Shown here one piece after another: positions 60,847-64,000 of a stretch of 64,000 nt of DNA. The stretch lies in contig NZ_JAXCLX010000001.1 of NCBI RefSeq assembly GCF_034044635.1, positions 868,001-932,000 of the forward strand, given 5' to 3'. Every line of letters begins with the position of its first letter. Positions within the stretch are counted from its first letter, which is position 1. The position numbers were made by a program, and so were the translations under genes. The notes beneath the pieces were generated by a model. That model made no database searches. It saw only the letters and a program-made list of their open reading frames with translations, and was not told the DNA's origin. This DNA is from Dongia rigui (GTDB taxonomy: Bacteria > Pseudomonadota > Alphaproteobacteria > Dongiales > Dongiaceae).

Positions 60847-62165
60847 CCTCGCCCATCTTCCTGCATCGACTCTTCACGGCAGCCTGTGTGCTGGCGCTCG
60901 GTGCTGCCTGCCCGGCAGCAATGGCCCAGAGCACCAACGATTTGAAGAACGTGCAGCAAGAGATGGAATCCAACCAGAAGAAGGCCGAGGAATTGGCCAA
61001 CAAGGCCGCAGCCCTCGACAAGGAAGTGGCCGACCTGCAGACAGCGCTGATCTCGGCCGCCGCAGATGTGCAGAAGCGCGAGCGCGAGGTGACCGAGATC
61101 GAGGAGACGTTGGGCAGTCTGGGCGAATCCGAGCAGGAGAAGGAAGCCGCCCTGATGCGCGGTCGCAGAGAACTGTCGGCCACATTGGTGGCGCTGCAGC
61201 GCCTTTCCACCATGCCGCGCCAGGCCTTGCTCTTCGGGTCGGAGAAGCCCATCGACATGGCCCGCTCGGCGCGGCTCTTGAGCCTTACCACGCCGGTGCT
61301 CGATGCGCGGGCCCGATCGCTGCAGAGCGAGCTCAACGAGATCAAGGAGCTGCGCCAGGAGATGGCGCTCCGGCGCGATGACCTCACGGCGGCGCTGGCT
61401 CAGCTGGCGGGGGAGAACAAGCGCCTTTCGGACCTCGTCGCCAAGAAGTCAGGCTTGCGCCAATCGACCCTGGCCGAGACAGATGCCACCAAGCAGCGCC
61501 TGCAGCGCCTGGCGGATCAGGCCAAGAATCTGCAGGACCTGATTGCCCGCCTGGAGCACACCCAGGCGGAAAACCCGACAGATCAGGGGTCCGACGACGA
61601 CGCCGAGCCCGCCGAATCGGATGACGCCCAGGTGGCGGCCCTCACTCCGGATCCCCCCAAAAAGGCAGCGCGCCTCAAGAAACCGGCCGATTTGCGCGCT
61701 TTTCCCAAGGATATCAGCAAGCTGACACGGCCGGTCAGCGGTAAAATCGTGACCAAGTTCGGGTCCGCCACGGAAACCGCCGGCAGCATGAAGGGGACCG
61801 AGGTCGAGACCCGACCCGGCGCCCAAATTGTGGCCACATTTGACGGCCAGATTGTTTTCGAAGGCCCGTTTCGCGGCTATGGGCAAATATTGATCATAGA
61901 GCATACGGGTGGGTATCATACGATTTTGGCGGGTCTCGACCGGGTGGTCGTCGAGGTCGGCCAATGGCTGAAAGCCGGCGAACCGATCGGTCGCATGGGC
62001 GCAGCAGGTAGACTGGAAACCGCGTCGGCGGCCGAGGCAGGATCGGCCGGGGACGGAAGCGGCAGTAATTTGGGAGATGGGCGGCCTCGGCTTTACGTAG
62101 AACTGCGCCATAACGGCCAGCCATTCGATCCGGCGCCGATTTTCAAAACCAACAACAGCAACTAA
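60843..62165 (+). CDS. envC: EnvC-like murein hydrolase activator
   Basis: 440 residues from GTG 60843, overlapping the gpmI stop. A signal peptide ends near AMA (residue 28). A long coiled coil (about 32–110 and 165–245) is followed by an acidic/Pro linker and a C-terminal LytM domain (about 300–435). The LytM active site is degenerate: the usual H-K-G-x-D is MKGTEVE, and HxH is reduced. That matches EnvC-type proteins, which do not cut peptidoglycan but activate amidases at the division site. ctpA follows 15 bp later. Confidence 0.9.
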   Translation: MTSPIFLHRLFTAACVLALGAACPAAMAQSTNDLKNVQQEMESNQKKAEELANKAAALDKEVADLQTALISAAADVQKREREVTEIEETLGSLGESEQEKEAALMRGRRELSATLVALQRLSTMPRQALLFGSEKPIDMARSARLLSLTTPVLDARARSLQSELNEIKELRQEMALRRDDLTAALAQLAGENKRLSDLVAKKSGLRQSTLAETDATKQRLQRLADQAKNLQDLIARLEHTQAENPTDQGSDDDAEPAESDDAQVAALTPDPPKKAARLKKPADLRAFPKDISKLTRPVSGKIVTKFGSATETAGSMKGTEVETRPGAQIVATFDGQIVFEGPFRGYGQILIIEHTGGYHTILAGLDRVVVEVGQWLKAGEPIGRMGAAGRLETASAAEAGSAGDGSGSNLGDGRPRLYVELRHNGQPFDPAPIFKTNNSN

Positions 62166-62180
62166 AGGTCATTTACGCAC

Positions 62181-63596
62181 ATGTTCCGCCAATCGCTCCT
62201 CGTCGCCACCGCGCTGGCCGCCGGCATCATCATCGGCACCGTCGCTTTCGGCCCTGCACTGGTCCAGGCAGAATCCAACGCCACGACCGACGCGCCGCCG
62301 GTCAACACCTATGAGCAGCTGAACCTGTTCGGCGAAGTGTTCGAGCGCGTGCGCGCCGCCTATGTCGAGCCGGTGAAGGACGACCAGCTCATCGAATCCG
62401 CCATCAATGGCATGCTGACCTCGCTGGACCCGCATTCGAGCTATATGAATGCGAAGGAATACCAGGACATGCAGGTGCAGACCAAAGGCGAATTCGGCGG
62501 TCTCGGCATCGAAGTCACCATGCAGGACGGCCTCATCAAGGTCGTGACGCCGATGGACGATACGCCCGCGGCCAAGGCCGGCATGCAGCCCGGCGACCTC
62601 ATCGCCCAGATCGACGGCCAGCCGGTACAGGGCCTGTCGCTCAACGAAGCGGTCGAGAAGATGCGCGGCGAAATCGGCAGCAGTGTGACCCTCACCGTGC
62701 TGCGTGGCGACCAGGATCCGTTCGAAGTCACCCTGAAGCGCGACGTCATCCAGTTGAAGTCGGTGCGCTGGGAACTTGAGGACGGCAATATCGGCTATGT
62801 CCGCATCACCTCCTTCAGCGAGAAGACCGATAGCGGCCTGCGCGCCGCGATCGACGAACTGAAGAAGGCGACCAAGAACGACCTGCAAGGCCTGGTGCTG
62901 GATCTCAGGAACAACCCGGGCGGTCTGCTCGACCAGGCGATTTCGGTCTCTGACGACTTCCTTGAAAAGGGCGAGATCGTTTCGACCCGCGGCCGCGATC
63001 CCAATGATGCCCAGCGCTGGAACGCCGAGAGCGGCGACATCATCGGTGGCAAGCCGATCATCGTGCTCATCAATGGCGGTTCGGCCTCGGCCTCGGAAAT
63101 CGTTTCCGGCGCCTTGCAGGATCACGGCCGTGCCGTGCTGATCGGCACCAAGTCGTTCGGCAAAGGCTCGGTACAGTCGATCATGGCGATCCCCGGCCAC
63201 GGCGCCATGCGCCTCACCACGGCGCGCTATTACACGCCGTCGGGCCGCTCGATCCAGGCCACTGGCATCGACCCCGACATCTTGGTGGAGCAGGCCAAGG
63301 TCGAGAAGCTCGGCGCCGAGAACCGGCCGCATGAATCCGATCTCAAGGGCGCCCTTGCCAACCCGGGCACGGGCGAAGGCCAGGAAGGCAAGAAGGACAC
63401 CGTGCCGGCGCAAGCGGTTGACCAGGCGCCCGGCACCGACACCAAGAAGGACGGCGAGAAGAAGGAAGACGCGACACCCTTCGTCGGTTCGGAACGTGAG
63501 CAGATCGCGCGCCCGGATGACGACTTCCAGCTGGCGCGTGCGCTCGATCTGCTCCGGGGTCTCAACCTCATCCAAGGAAAGTCAGCGGCGAACTGA
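62181..63596 (+). CDS. ctpA: Carboxy-terminal processing protease, S41 family
   Basis: 471 residues. A signal/anchor segment (about 5–30) leads to the CtpA fold: FGEVFERVRAAYVEPV, a PDZ domain (about 85–185, FGGLGIEVTMQDG) and the peptidase domain with Ser303 in GGSASASEI and Lys328 in SFGKGSVQ as the catalytic dyad. The C-terminal 70 residues are Lys/Asp/Glu-rich and variable. It processes periplasmic proteins. EnvC–CtpA order is usual in alphaproteobacteria, so the pair likely acts on septal peptidoglycan enzymes. Confidence 0.95.
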   Translation: MFRQSLLVATALAAGIIIGTVAFGPALVQAESNATTDAPPVNTYEQLNLFGEVFERVRAAYVEPVKDDQLIESAINGMLTSLDPHSSYMNAKEYQDMQVQTKGEFGGLGIEVTMQDGLIKVVTPMDDTPAAKAGMQPGDLIAQIDGQPVQGLSLNEAVEKMRGEIGSSVTLTVLRGDQDPFEVTLKRDVIQLKSVRWELEDGNIGYVRITSFSEKTDSGLRAAIDELKKATKNDLQGLVLDLRNNPGGLLDQAISVSDDFLEKGEIVSTRGRDPNDAQRWNAESGDIIGGKPIIVLINGGSASASEIVSGALQDHGRAVLIGTKSFGKGSVQSIMAIPGHGAMRLTTARYYTPSGRSIQATGIDPDILVEQAKVEKLGAENRPHESDLKGALANPGTGEGQEGKKDTVPAQAVDQAPGTDTKKDGEKKEDATPFVGSEREQIARPDDDFQLARALDLLRGLNLIQGKSAAN

Positions 63597-63613
63597 CCCC
63601 GCCAGCGCGACAG

Positions 63614-64000
63614 ATGCGCGCCAAGCGAGACGAGCCCGGTGACATGCCGGGTCGCGATACTGGGCCGCTCGATCCCTACCCACCCGTGACCAGCGGGCGT
63701 GGTGGCTGGATCGGCGGCCCAGGCTTTATCTTCCTCGTCCTCATCCTGCTGATCCTTGCTGGCGCAGGGCTCTATCTGCAGGCGACCGGCCAGTTGGCTG
63801 GCCTGCTGGCACAAGGCGGCCAGATCATCGATCTTGGCCGCACGCCGGATCCGGCCACGACATCAGCCTCGGAAGATGGACCGGCACTGCAGTCGATGGC
63901 GTCGATGGATGCGGCGCCAGCCCCGGCGGCACCGGTGAAGCCGCTGGTGCTGGCGGCGATGGGCCCGGCCGAGTTGCTGGAGAAGCGTCCGCCGCCCAAA
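63614..64000 (+). CDS. Divergent polysaccharide deacetylase family protein, N-terminal part (runs off window)
   Basis: An open frame from ATG 63614 continues off the right edge (129 residues visible). It has a short polar N-terminus, one membrane anchor (GGPGFIFLVLILLILAGAGLYL, about residues 37–58) and an Ala/Pro-rich linker; the catalytic domain is outside the window. Identification rests on position directly after ctpA, where such a gene is normally found, and on the anchor-linker layout, so it is provisional. Confidence 0.6.
   Translation, partial: MRAKRDEPGDMPGRDTGPLDPYPPVTSGRGGWIGGPGFIFLVLILLILAGAGLYLQATGQLAGLLAQGGQIIDLGRTPDPATTSASEDGPALQSMASMDAAPAPAAPVKPLVLAAMGPAELLEKRPPPK

Overview
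The window is GC-rich, densely coded and reads as chromosome of a free-living alphaproteobacterium, most like a Rhodospirillales member. Supporting signs are the rlmH–gpmI–envC–ctpA–divergent polysaccharide deacetylase order, the DUF1285–CoA pyrophosphatase–DUF6111 run opposite a MoxR–DUF58–DUF4159 cluster, Tat-type export signals and a PuuD-type urate oxidase. I see no tRNA, rRNA, phage, insertion sequence or CRISPR array. The taxonomic statement is inference from gene content only.

Layout. 1–5104 (minus): start of a DUF2339 membrane protein, a Sel1-repeat protein overlapping an L,D-transpeptidase, and a lone hydantoinase/oxoprolinase HyuA-type protein. 5380–9696 (plus): a TPR plus outer-membrane barrel protein, a secreted FecR-domain protein and a gamma-glutamyltransferase-family enzyme. 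9975–15393: a Tat-exported DUF882 peptidase, a coiled-coil protein with a Glu-Pro hexamer repeat, an exported alpha-carbonic anhydrase paired with a SPOR lipoprotein, and a hybrid histidine kinase.

15390–28152 is a purine catabolic block: uraD, puuD and a divergent LysR regulator, then a BMP-type ABC importer (binding protein, two permeases, ATPase), xdhC, xdhB, xdhA and uraH. With guanine deaminase at 56329–57618 the window encodes guanine to xanthine to urate to 5-hydroxyisourate to OHCU to allantoin. Allantoinase and later steps are not in the window.

28286–36637: DUF6111, a Nudix CoA pyrophosphatase and DUF1285 on the minus strand, diverging from a tightly coupled MoxR / DUF58 / DUF4159 / VWA-like set. 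36753–43369: a DMSP-lyase-like cupin, a small hypothetical, an Lrp regulator, arylamine N-acetyltransferase, a uracil-DNA-glycosylase-family protein with four cysteines spaced like a 4Fe-4S site, and a two-gene NHEJ system (Ku, LigD). 43606–51824: thioredoxin reductase with a LysR gene, an odd histidine phosphatase, a Pmp3-like protein, a structured small RNA candidate with a clean terminator (47277–47373), a solute-binding protein, an MFS transporter and a chemoreceptor. 52129–57618: a PAS protein, a TetR repressor divergent from an EmrA/EmrB-like pump with two matching operator-like sites between them, and guanine deaminase. 57770–64000: a DUF2272 lipoprotein, rlmH, gpmI, envC-like, ctpA and the start of a divergent polysaccharide deacetylase.

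The signals I rank highest are the four-hairpin RNA with an exposed CCUCCCU segment, the Slam-like barrel beside a secreted FecR protein, the paired TetR sites, candidate operators for the purine genes, two related long palindromic intergenic repeats, and a histidine phosphatase that has lost its second catalytic histidine. No wholly new system is proven here.
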